Positions 15,888 through 23,556 of a stretch of DNA of 64,000 nt are shown piece after piece. This DNA is from Parvularcula sp964556115 (lineage in GTDB: Bacteria; Pseudomonadota; Alphaproteobacteria; Caulobacterales; Parvularculaceae). The stretch spans positions 1 through 64,000 of the forward strand of contig CAZKVC010000004.1 of NCBI GenBank assembly GCA_964556115.1. The letters run 5' to 3'. Both the position numbers and the translations under genes were made by a program. A model generated the notes under the pieces. It saw nothing but the letters and a program-made list of their open reading frames with translations. It was not told where the DNA came from and did no database searches. The stretch's first letter is position 1, and each line of letters opens with the position of its first letter.

Positions 15888-17129
15888 ATGAGCTTCGATT
15901 ACCAGTCAGCGTTTCAGAACGCCCTTGGAACCGTCCATGCCGAAGGCCGTTACCGCGTCTTCGCCGATCTCGAGCGGGTGCGCGGGCACTTTCCGGCCGC
16001 TGTCATCCATCACGACGATGGAAGCACGCAGGAAATCACCGTCTGGTGCTCGAATGACTATCTCGGGATGGGCCAGAACGAAGACGTCCTCGAAGCGATG
16101 AAGGGCGCGGTCGATCATGTCGGCGCCGGCGCCGGCGGCACGCGCAATATCGCGGGAACCACGCACTACCACGTTCTTCTGGAAGAAGAGCTCGCCGACC
16201 TTCACCAGAAGGAGGCGGCGCTTCTCTTCACGTCCGGCTACATTGCCAATGAGGCGACCCTGTCGACCCTCTCCAAGCTGCTGCCGGGCGTCGTGATCCT
16301 TTCGGACGAGTTGAACCACGCTTCGATGATCCAGGGCATCCGCGGCGGACGCGGAGCGAAGCTCATCTGGCGTCATAACGACACCGAGCATCTCGAGGAG
16401 CTTCTCGAGAAGCTTCCTGCCGATACGCCGAAGATCGTTGCCTTCGAAAGTGTCTACTCGATGGACGGCGATATCGCGCCGATCAGCGAGATCTGCCGCA
16501 TCGCCAAGAAATATGGCGCCTTCACCTATCTCGACGAGGTTCACGGCGTGGGCCTTTACGGCGAGCGCGGCGCAGGCGTTGCCGAGCGGGACGGGCTTCT
16601 CGATCAGGTCGACTGCATCGAAGGGACGCTCGGCAAGGCAATCGGCGTGATGGGCGGCTATATTGCCGGCTCGGCTGCGCTCGTCGACGCGATCCGTTCG
16701 TATGCGTCGAGCTTCATCTTCACCACAGCGCTCTCGCCGGTCCTGGTGGCTGGCGCCCTCAAATCGGTCCGCATTCTGAAGGAAGCCAAGGCCCTTCGCG
16801 AACGTCATCAGGACAGGGCGGCCAGGCTGAAGGCCGCGCTTCTGGCCAGGGGGCTTCCGGTCATGGAGTCCGAAAGTCACATCGTGCCCGTGCTGGTCGG
16901 CCATCCGGTGCACTGCAAGGCGGTGTCGGACAGGCTGCTGCGCGACTTCGGCGTCTATGTGCAGCCCATCAACTACCCCACCGTGCCCAAGGGGACGGAG
17001 CGTCTCCGCTTCTCACCGACCCCACTGCACAGCGACGAACATATCGACCACCTGGTCGGCGCGCTCGATGCTCTTTGGAAAGAGTGCGAGCTGGCGCGCA
17101 GCGAGCAGGTCCAGCCGCTTACCGCATAA
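15888..17129 (+). CDS. hemA: 5-aminolevulinate synthase
   Basis: This PLP enzyme condenses glycine and succinyl-CoA to 5-aminolevulinate, the first step of the alphaproteobacterial (Shemin) heme pathway. The 413-residue length is normal. Key features are W-C-S-N-D-Y-L-G-M-G near 53-62, the glycine-rich G-A-G-A-G-G-T-R-N-I-A-G-T (79-91), D-E-V-H-G-V-G (216-222, the cofactor Asp and His) and the Schiff-base lysine Lys250 in E-G-T-L-G-K. It follows the LdtR-like gene by 111 nt. hemB, the next enzyme of the pathway, is 0.75 kb upstream on the other strand. Confidence 0.97.
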   Translation: MSFDYQSAFQNALGTVHAEGRYRVFADLERVRGHFPAAVIHHDDGSTQEITVWCSNDYLGMGQNEDVLEAMKGAVDHVGAGAGGTRNIAGTTHYHVLLEEELADLHQKEAALLFTSGYIANEATLSTLSKLLPGVVILSDELNHASMIQGIRGGRGAKLIWRHNDTEHLEELLEKLPADTPKIVAFESVYSMDGDIAPISEICRIAKKYGAFTYLDEVHGVGLYGERGAGVAERDGLLDQVDCIEGTLGKAIGVMGGYIAGSAALVDAIRSYASSFIFTTALSPVLVAGALKSVRILKEAKALRERHQDRAARLKAALLARGLPVMESESHIVPVLVGHPVHCKAVSDRLLRDFGVYVQPINYPTVPKGTERLRFSPTPLHSDEHIDHLVGALDALWKECELARSEQVQPLTA

Positions 17130-17136
17130 GCGGATC

Positions 17137-17862
17137 CTAGACCCCTTCGGGGCGGGGGTAGGCTATGCGCTCCGCATTCTGATCGAAGCCTGGTTCGAGC
17201 ATGTCGGCGATCCGTTCGCCGATGGCTTCGGGCTGGGTGATGGTCAAGGGGTCCTCGCCCGGCATGGCTTCGGCCCGCATGTCGGTCGCCGTCGGCCCGG
17301 GGTCGAGAATGTTCGCGGCAATCCCGGTTCCGTTCTGCTCGGCTCCATAGGTCCGTACCAGGCTCTCGAACGCAGCCTTCGATGCGGCATAGGCGCCCCA
17401 GAACGGCTTGTGCACAAGCGCCGCGCGTGATCCGATGCCGACGACGCGGGCATTCCCGGCATTCGCAAGAAGCGGCGTCAGCATCTTCAGAAGGGCCAGC
17501 GGGGCATGCACGTTGAGGGTGAAGGTGCCATGCCAATCCTTACCCGGAATATCGGCAACCGGCATCATCGGCCCCAAGAGCCCTGCATTGAGGACAAGTC
17601 CGTGAAGGGCGCTGAAGCGCTGGTCCAAAGCGCCGGGGAGGCGGGTGATGACATCCTCGCTCGAAAGGTCCGCCGGGATGAGAACCGCCTTGCCGCCAAG
17701 GTCCGTGATCTGATCGTCAAGCTTTTCGAGGCCGGAAACCGTGCGGGCCACGGCGATGACGGTCGCGCCGCGCCTGGCGCAGGCGATCCCTGCGGCATAG
17801 CCGATGCCCCGGCTCGCACCGGTGATGAGGACCGTGCGGTCCTTGAGGCTGTCAGAGGGCAT
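17137..17862 (-). CDS. Short-chain dehydrogenase/reductase
   Basis: This is a classical SDR of 241 residues. The cofactor motif T-G-A-S-R-G-I-G is at 14-21, an L-N-A-G variant of N-N-A-G at 91-94, and the catalytic Ser145, Tyr158 and Lys162 (Y-x-x-x-K) are all present. Substrate and cofactor preference cannot be told. The ATG at 17862 was chosen because the dinucleotide-binding strand begins eight residues later; the open frame upstream runs through the HIT gene and is not a fusion. It overlaps the HIT gene by 11 nt and is the last gene of a four-gene overlapping minus-strand operon. Confidence 0.9.
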   Translation of the reverse strand: MPSDSLKDRTVLITGASRGIGYAAGIACARRGATVIAVARTVSGLEKLDDQITDLGGKAVLIPADLSSEDVITRLPGALDQRFSALHGLVLNAGLLGPMMPVADIPGKDWHGTFTLNVHAPLALLKMLTPLLANAGNARVVGIGSRAALVHKPFWGAYAASKAAFESLVRTYGAEQNGTGIAANILDPGPTATDMRAEAMPGEDPLTITQPEAIGERIADMLEPGFDQNAERIAYPRPEGV

Positions 17863-18283
17863 TTCTGATCTTCTCCGCTGTCGCTTCGAGGTCGCTGGTA
17901 TCGGCCTGACCTTCGCCGTGCCGGCTGCCTTCGCGGCCTTCCCAGGCGGGGATGATATGGAAGTGGGTGTGGTAAACCGTCTGGCCTGCCGCTTCGCCAT
18001 TGAACTGCGCGATGCGGAAGCCGTCCGGGTTCAGCGCCTTGACCACGGCGCAGGCAACCTTCTGGACCGTTTCCATGAGCCGGGTCAGGCGCTCCGGCTC
18101 GAGGTCGGTCAGGTTGACCGACTTTGCATGTTTGTCGATGACCAGCACATGGCCTTCCGTCTGCGGAAAAGCGTCCATGAAGGCGAGGTGGTCGTCGTTC
18201 TCCAAAACCCTGACGCTCGGCAGATCGCCGCGAATGATCCTGGCGAAGACATTGTCCTCGTCATAGCTCGTGTTCAGGCTCAT
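17852..18283 (-). CDS. HIT-family nucleotide-binding hydrolase
   Basis: This 143-residue histidine-triad protein is of the Hint/HinT-like branch that hydrolyses nucleoside phosphoramidates or related adducts. The triad H-T-H-F-H is at His105, His107 and His109. The upstream segments N-V-F-A-R-I-I-R-G and G-H-V-L-V-I-D-K-H are typical. The start at 18283 is favoured because AAGGAGG (18299-18293) is 9 nt away, whereas an ATG at 18292 directly abuts that sequence. The 5' end overlaps the DUF2007 gene by 23 nt, so translation is probably coupled. Confidence 0.9.
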   Translation of the reverse strand: MSLNTSYDEDNVFARIIRGDLPSVRVLENDDHLAFMDAFPQTEGHVLVIDKHAKSVNLTDLEPERLTRLMETVQKVACAVVKALNPDGFRIAQFNGEAAGQTVYHTHFHIIPAWEGREGSRHGEGQADTSDLEATAEKIRNAL

Positions 18284-18665
18284 CGGCGTCATCCTCCTTC
18301 CAGGTCGCACCGCAATCGGGGCAACGCTTCATGCTGGTCGCTGGCGTGAAGGCCAGGCCCAGACTGAATAGGGCCAAGAGGTTCATCAGGAAAGGGCGTT
18401 TGCGGTCGCGAAGCACGCGTCGGCCGCCGCATTCCGGGCAGGCCGGTCCGGATCCGCCGCGCTTGACGCTTTCGAGCATCTTGGTGGCGAGGAAAGCCTG
18501 CTCCGTCGGCGCAAGCAGCCTGAAACCGCCCAGCGTAAAGCGCAGTTCGGGCTGTACCGCGAGGGTGTGCTCTTCGGGGAGGGTGACGTCGAACCCTTCC
18601 GCCCTGAGAAAGCCCGCCGCGATCTTGGCTTCCTCCGGATCATAGAAACGGGCGATTTCCTTCAC
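18261..18665 (-). CDS. DUF2007 domain protein with C-terminal zinc ribbon
   Basis: The N-terminal 65 residues match DUF2007, a small ACT-like putative signal-transducing domain (F-Y-D-P-E-E-A-x-I-A-x-G-F-L-x-x-E-G-F). The C-terminal half has two C-P-x-C-G knuckles (C-P-E-C-G-G and C-P-D-C-G) flanking a short hydrophobic stretch, which suggests a zinc ribbon. The function is unknown. It overlaps the DUF482 gene by 4 nt and the HIT gene by 23 nt, so it is part of the same operon. Length is 134 residues. Confidence 0.75.
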   Translation of the reverse strand: MKEIARFYDPEEAKIAAGFLRAEGFDVTLPEEHTLAVQPELRFTLGGFRLLAPTEQAFLATKMLESVKRGGSGPACPECGGRRVLRDRKRPFLMNLLALFSLGLAFTPATSMKRCPDCGATWKEDDADEPEHEL

Positions 18666-19813
18666 GAGCCATTTTTCCTGAACGGCGTGAAGCCGCGAAG
18701 GTGGTCGATCCCGTCATCGACATGCTGCCGCTCGCGGTCCAGGTAATCGGCCACCGCGCGGTGAAAGCCGTCATCGAGCATTCTGTGAGCCGACAATATC
18801 GTCACCGGTTCGTATCCGCGTGCGATCTTGTGCTCGCCCTGGGCACCGGCCTCGACCCGTTTGAGACCATGAGCCAGGGCGAAGTCGACCGCCTGGTAGT
18901 AGCATAGCTCGAAGTGGAGGAAGGGCACATATTCCGAGCACCCCCAATAACGACCGTACAAGGTCTCGCCTCCGATCAGATTGAGGGCGCCAGCGATCCT
19001 TTTCTCATCCTTCCGGGCAAAGATGAAAAGAAGGCGATCGGCCATGGACTCTGCAAGAAGGGTGAAGGCCGTTCGCGTCAGATAGGGCGTGCCCCATTTG
19101 CGCGCGCCTGTGTCCTGGTAGAACCACCAGAAGGCGTCGAGATGCTCCTCGGTGATGTCCTTGCCGGTGATCCACTCGGTCGTGACGCCTGCCTCTTTCA
19201 GGCTTGCCCGCTCCTTGCGCAGGGCCTTGCGCTTTCGTGAGGCGAGGGCGCCGAGAAAGCCGTCCCAGTCGCCATAGCCGCGGTCGATGAAGTGGTACTG
19301 CTCACCGTGCCGGGTCGCGTAGCCTTCGGCCTCGGCGAGCGCGGCTTCATCCGCCTGAAGAAAATTGATATGCGCTCCGCTGAGGCCGATGGTCTCCGCG
19401 GCCTGGGTCATGCTTTGAAGGAGGAGCCTCTTCTCCGTCTCCCCCTTTGCAAGAAGCCTGGGGCCGGTTGCCGGGGTGAAGGGAACCGCCGAGAGAAACT
19501 TCGGATAATAGCGCCCGCCCGCCCGCTGATAGGCATCGGCGAACGCGTGGTCGAAAATGTACTCGCCCTGGCTGTGCCCCTTCACATAGGTTGGCATGGC
19601 CCCGACCAGCGCGCCGTCCCGCTTGAGGAGCAGGTGCGCAGGCTGCCATCCCGTCTCCGCCCTCGCGGAGCCCGACTTCTCCATGGCCGACAGGAAGTCG
19701 TAGGCGACGAATGGGTTGAAACGGGTTGGATCAGGGTTCGCCAAGGCGTCCCAAGCTGCCTTCTCGACACCGTTCAGCGTCGGCGCCGTCTCGAGAGTGA
19801 AACCGGTCTCCAT
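18662..19813 (-). CDS. DUF482/FemAB-like GNAT-fold acyltransferase
   Basis: This 383-residue protein belongs to the DUF482 (PF04339) family, often annotated as peptidoglycan-biosynthesis or GNAT acyltransferase. Recognisable segments are F-V-A-Y-D-F-L-x-A-M-E, P-T-Y-V-K-G-H-S-x-G-E-Y-I-F-D, the basic R-K-R-K-A-L-R-K-E-R, and Y-G-R-Y-W-G-C, followed by H-F-E-L-C-Y-Y. The E-A-G-A-Q-G-E-H-K near the C-terminus is a hallmark. The substrate is not established. It is the first gene of the DUF482-DUF2007-HIT-SDR operon. Confidence 0.85.
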   Translation of the reverse strand: METGFTLETAPTLNGVEKAAWDALANPDPTRFNPFVAYDFLSAMEKSGSARAETGWQPAHLLLKRDGALVGAMPTYVKGHSQGEYIFDHAFADAYQRAGGRYYPKFLSAVPFTPATGPRLLAKGETEKRLLLQSMTQAAETIGLSGAHINFLQADEAALAEAEGYATRHGEQYHFIDRGYGDWDGFLGALASRKRKALRKERASLKEAGVTTEWITGKDITEEHLDAFWWFYQDTGARKWGTPYLTRTAFTLLAESMADRLLFIFARKDEKRIAGALNLIGGETLYGRYWGCSEYVPFLHFELCYYQAVDFALAHGLKRVEAGAQGEHKIARGYEPVTILSAHRMLDDGFHRAVADYLDRERQHVDDGIDHLRGFTPFRKNGS

Positions 19814-19978
19814 CAGATCCTTCTAGCTTGCCCCGGTGACCGCGCCACCATGGCCAAATGTCCGCCCCGCGGCCAAAGTCAACCAAACGCCTCGGTCCGC
19901 AGCCGCCGGTTGCCGTTCACCGCTCCTTCAACTTCTTGGTGTTAAACCATCACAGATACCCGAGGAGGAGGCATGTCC

Positions 19979-20638
19979 ATGCGTATCTGGGTGATCGCGG
20001 TGATAGCCGCGTGGTTTCCGCACGTCGCAGGCGCCGTGATCGTCACGGGCGACGTGACCGGCGGATCGGTGAAGAATTCCGGCGGCACCTTCATCGAGCT
20101 GACCGACTTCGCCGGGATGACGATCGGGGCGGACAGCTTCGACGATCCGAACCTCTACGGTTTCAACGAGGGCCAGAACATCGTCTCCGAGGGCGCAATT
20201 ATCACGGACATCGGCAGGAACGTCGAGGCCGGAGAAATTGTGGCGAGCCACTACATCGCCTTTGATCCGGTCAAGGATACCGTTGTTGCACGGATCAAGT
20301 TCGATGCACCCATCATCGGGGTCGCAACTTCGACCGGCGCGCTTGAAGCGAGCGACTTTCTGATGAACACGGCCGTCGAATATCTGAACCCGAGGGCACG
20401 GGGGCTCGAGCGGAACGATACGATCCGGATCGATACCAAGGACCCGACCATGCTCTTCGTCGCTCTCAAGGCGACTTCGCCGGGCGACTTCATTCGTGTG
20501 TTCACAGAGCGGTCCGTCATCGCCGAGCAGCGGCGTGCCGAGGCCGAGGAAGCGGCGCCCGTTCCGCTTCCCCCGGCGGTCCTGGCGTTCCTGGCGGGGC
20601 TCAGCACCCTTTTCGCGGTCCGTCGGGCCTCGGCATGA
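19979..20638 (+). CDS. Exported protein with VPLPA-type C-terminal sorting signal
   Basis: This 219-residue secreted protein has a signal peptide (cleavage probably after V-A-G-A, about residue 19), a beta-rich body of no recognised family, and a C-terminal sorting region. That region reads P-V-P-L-P-P, then a hydrophobic helix, then R-R-A-S-A, matching the PEP-CTERM/VPLPA class processed by exosortase-type transpeptidases. No exosortase gene is in the window. The ATG at 19979 is preferred because GAGGAGG is 7 nt upstream; the ATG at 19973 is only 1 nt from it. An E-A-E-E-A-A linker precedes the signal. It converges with gltA. Confidence 0.72.
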   Translation: MRIWVIAVIAAWFPHVAGAVIVTGDVTGGSVKNSGGTFIELTDFAGMTIGADSFDDPNLYGFNEGQNIVSEGAIITDIGRNVEAGEIVASHYIAFDPVKDTVVARIKFDAPIIGVATSTGALEASDFLMNTAVEYLNPRARGLERNDTIRIDTKDPTMLFVALKATSPGDFIRVFTERSVIAEQRRAEAEEAAPVPLPPAVLAFLAGLSTLFAVRRASA

Positions 20639-20668
20639 AAAACCCCGCGGAAGGCAGCTTCCGCGGGG
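20638..20668 (-). terminator. Rho-independent terminator of gltA
   Basis: A perfect 11-bp stem (20658-20668 with 20643-20653) with a GCAG/CTGC loop is followed on the minus strand by five T residues (complement of A at 20638-20642). It lies 31 nt beyond the gltA stop codon. Confidence 0.92.
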
Positions 20669-20698
20669 CCGAATGACGTCAGCAATGCCCAGTCGGGA

Positions 20699-21988
20699 TC
20701 AGCGCTTGTCCATCGGAACGAAGTCGCGCTTCGCCGCGCCGGTATAGATCTGGCGCGGACGCCCGATCTTCTGGTTCGGATCTTCCAGCATCTCGCGCCA
20801 TTGGGCGATCCAGCCGACGGTACGCGCCAGAGCGAAGAGGGGGGTGAACATGGACGGCGGGAAGCCGAGGGCGCGAAGCGTGATGCCCGAATAGAAGTCG
20901 ATGTTCGGGTAGAGCTTCTTCTCGACGAAGTAGTCGTCCTCGAGGGCGATCTTTTCGAGCTCGCGTGCCACGTCGAGGAGCGGATCCTTGACGCCGACGG
21001 CTTCGAGAACTTCGTGGCAGGCCTTCTGCATGACCTTCGCCCGCGGATCGTAGTTCTTGTAGACCCGGTGTCCGAAGCCCATCAGGCGGAAGGGATCGGA
21101 CTTGTCCTTCGCTTTCGCGACATATTCGGGAATGCGGTCGACCGAGCCGATCTGCATCAGCATGTTCAGCGCAGCTTCGTTGGCGCCGCCGTGCGCCGGG
21201 CCCCAAAGGCAGGCAATACCGGCTGCGATGCAGGCGAAGGGATTGGCGCCCGACGAACCTGCGAGACGCACGGTCGAGGTCGAGGCGTTCTGCTCGTGGT
21301 CCATGTGCAGGATGAAGATCTTGTCCAGCGCCGAGGCGAGGGTCGGGTCGATCTTGTAGTTCTCGGCCGGAACCGAGAAGCACATGTTCATGAAGTTCTC
21401 GGTGTAGAAGAGATCATTGCGCGGGTACACGAACGGTTGGCCTACGGTGTATTTGTAGGCCATCGCCGCGATGGTGGGCATCTTGGCGATCATCCGGTGC
21501 ACCGCCACCTTGCGGGCTTCCGCGTCATTGATGTCGGTGGAATCGTGATAGAATGCGGACAGGGCCCCGACCGCGCCGCACATTATCGCCATGGGGTGGG
21601 CGTCCCGGCGGAAGCCATCGAAGAACTTCAGGAAATGCTCGTGAAGCATCGTGTGGTAGGTGATGTCACGGCGGAACTCGGTGCATTCATCTTCGGTCGG
21701 CAGCTCACCTTCGAGGAGAAGATAGGCGGACTCGATGAAGTCGGTGTTCTCCGCCAGCTGCTCGATCGGGTAGCCGCGATAAAGGAGGGTACCCTCACCG
21801 CCGTCGATGAAGGTGATCTGGCTTTCGCAGGAAGCGGTGGAGGTGAAGCCGGGGTCGAAGGTGAATTTGCCCGTGCCTGCCGTCAGCTTGCGAATGTCGA
21901 TGACATCATTGCCGTGGGTGCCGCTGTAGACCGGAAAATCATGGCCCTCGATCTGGGCCGTACCGGATTGTTCGAGTTTGGTTTCCAT
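20699..21988 (-). CDS. gltA: Citrate synthase (type II)
   Basis: Citrate synthase condenses oxaloacetate and acetyl-CoA at the entry of the TCA cycle. The protein has 429 residues, the length of the hexameric Gram-negative type. The catalytic segment F-G-H-R-V-Y-K-N-Y-D-P-R places the active histidine at His307. The substrate-binding H-E-Q-N-A-S-T-S-T and G-P-A-H-G-G-A-N-E-A segments are intact. The ATG at 21988 follows AGGAGA by 6 nt; the open frame extends much further upstream but has no family support. gltX is upstream on the same strand across a 164-nt gap, so gltA may have its own promoter. Confidence 0.97.
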   Translation of the reverse strand: METKLEQSGTAQIEGHDFPVYSGTHGNDVIDIRKLTAGTGKFTFDPGFTSTASCESQITFIDGGEGTLLYRGYPIEQLAENTDFIESAYLLLEGELPTEDECTEFRRDITYHTMLHEHFLKFFDGFRRDAHPMAIMCGAVGALSAFYHDSTDINDAEARKVAVHRMIAKMPTIAAMAYKYTVGQPFVYPRNDLFYTENFMNMCFSVPAENYKIDPTLASALDKIFILHMDHEQNASTSTVRLAGSSGANPFACIAAGIACLWGPAHGGANEAALNMLMQIGSVDRIPEYVAKAKDKSDPFRLMGFGHRVYKNYDPRAKVMQKACHEVLEAVGVKDPLLDVARELEKIALEDDYFVEKKLYPNIDFYSGITLRALGFPPSMFTPLFALARTVGWIAQWREMLEDPNQKIGRPRQIYTGAAKRDFVPMDKR

Positions 21989-22152
21989 CAATTGTCTCCT
22001 CGCCCGGCGGGAAGCCGCAGAATATGGGCGCCGTCGGCGTTGGCGCGTAGCGAACCGCGCGTCTCGTTGTGCAGCGCGACAATAGGCATATCTGACCGAA
22101 CCGCAAGACAGGTCGGAGTGCCGCTTTCGTCGCGCCCTTTCAGGCCCGTCCG

Positions 22153-23556
22153 CTAGCGCTGCGTCACTGCGTCGATCCGCGCGAGGGCCTCGCCCCTGCC
22201 CAGCGCATGAAGGGTTTCGCCGAGGCTCGGCGCAGGATGTCCGGCCGTCAGGCTGGCGCGAAGCGGCGGTCCCACCTGCCCGAAGCCAAGCCCTTCGGTT
22301 TCCGCGAAAGCCTGAACGGAAAGGTCGAGCGCGGCCGCCGACCAATCCTCGGTGCCGGCCAGATGACCGCGCAGCTTGCCGAGAGTGTCGAGCGCGCCTT
22401 CCTTCTTCAACGGCTTTGCCGCCTTGCCAGTAATCTCGAAAGGAAGCTTCAGGCGGAGGAAAGCGGTGGCTTCAGCCCCATCGGTCAGGAGCTTCATCCG
22501 GGGTTTGAGGAAAGGGGCGGCACGGGTGATCCGCTCGCGAAGCTCGCTGCCCGGCTCCTCGTCGAGGAAGGGGGCGATGCGCTCGGCCAGCTCGCCGTCT
22601 GGAATGCCTTGCAGGTAGTGCTGGTTCGTCGCCGCCATCTTGTCGGGGTCGAGCCGTGCCGGCGCCTTGCCGATACCGTCGAGGCCGAACCATTCCTTCG
22701 CCTCCTTCTCGGTGATGATCTCATGGTCGCCATGGGCCCAGCCGAGGCGAAGAAGGCCGTTCATCACGCCTTCAGGCAGGAAGCCCTGATCGCGGTAGGC
22801 TTCGACGCCCAGGGCGCCGTGGCGCTTGGAAAGCTTCTTGCCGTCCGCGCCGTGGATCAGCGGGATATGAGCGAAGACGGGAACGTCCCAGCCCATCGCC
22901 TCGTAGATCTGCTGCTGTTTCGGCGCGTTGTTCAAATGATCATCACCGCGGATCACGTGGGTGACGCCCATATCATGATCGTCGGTGACCACCGCGAGCA
23001 TGTAGGTCGGCGCGCCGTCTGACCTCAGAAGCACCACATCGTCTGAGGTCGCGTTGGGAAAGCGCACTTCGCCCTGGACCGCGTCCCGGATCACCGTTTC
23101 GCCTTCGGCCGGGGCCTTGAGGCGGATGGAGTAGGGCCCTTCGCCCTCGCCGCCGTCGCGATAGGGGCTCGTGAAGCGCCGGTTCTGCGCACGCGCTTCG
23201 TCCCGCGCCTGGTCGAGGTCTTCGCCGGAGAGCCAGCATTTGAAAGCCTTGCCCCTGGCGAGAAGCTCTTCTGCCACCTCGCGGTGCCGGTCGGCACGGG
23301 CGTGCTGGCTCACCGGCTCGCCGTCCCAGTCGAGCCCCAGCCAGCGCAGGCCGTCGAGGATTGCGTCCACTGCCTCTTCATTATGGCGGGCCCGGTCGGT
23401 GTCTTCGATCCGCAGGAGGAACCGCGACCCCTCCGGCGCGTCGCTCCTTCTGGCATAGAGCCAGTTGAAAAGCGCTGTCCGCGCGCCGCCAATGTGCAAA
23501 TATCCCGTCGGAGAGGGGGCGAAGCGGGTGACAATCGGTTTAAGTTCCCCGGGCAT
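22153..23556 (-). CDS. gltX: Glutamate--tRNA ligase
   Basis: This class I aminoacyl-tRNA synthetase charges tRNA-Glu. The 467-residue protein begins with the Rossmann fold, with the HIGH signature appearing as H-I-G-G at 21-24 after A-P-S-P-T-G-Y-L, and the KMSKS signature as K-L-S-K-R. The anticodon-binding helical domain follows. The ATG at 23556 is set by AAGGAG 6 nt upstream; longer open frames are antisense to comEC. It is divergent from comEC, and the two start codons share one CATG palindrome if the comEC start is correct. Confidence 0.97.
   Translation of the reverse strand: MPGELKPIVTRFAPSPTGYLHIGGARTALFNWLYARRSDAPEGSRFLLRIEDTDRARHNEEAVDAILDGLRWLGLDWDGEPVSQHARADRHREVAEELLARGKAFKCWLSGEDLDQARDEARAQNRRFTSPYRDGGEGEGPYSIRLKAPAEGETVIRDAVQGEVRFPNATSDDVVLLRSDGAPTYMLAVVTDDHDMGVTHVIRGDDHLNNAPKQQQIYEAMGWDVPVFAHIPLIHGADGKKLSKRHGALGVEAYRDQGFLPEGVMNGLLRLGWAHGDHEIITEKEAKEWFGLDGIGKAPARLDPDKMAATNQHYLQGIPDGELAERIAPFLDEEPGSELRERITRAAPFLKPRMKLLTDGAEATAFLRLKLPFEITGKAAKPLKKEGALDTLGKLRGHLAGTEDWSAAALDLSVQAFAETEGLGFGQVGPPLRASLTAGHPAPSLGETLHALGRGEALARIDAVTQR

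Noticed and set aside
20801..22156. 451-residue open frame antisense to gltA
   Set aside because: It lies over a conserved citrate synthase gene and has no domain or start signals of its own.
21989..22345. Extended N-terminus of citrate synthase (548-residue frame)
   Set aside because: The first 119 residues are arginine-rich non-conserved sequence, and AGGAGA with correct spacing sets the start at 21988.
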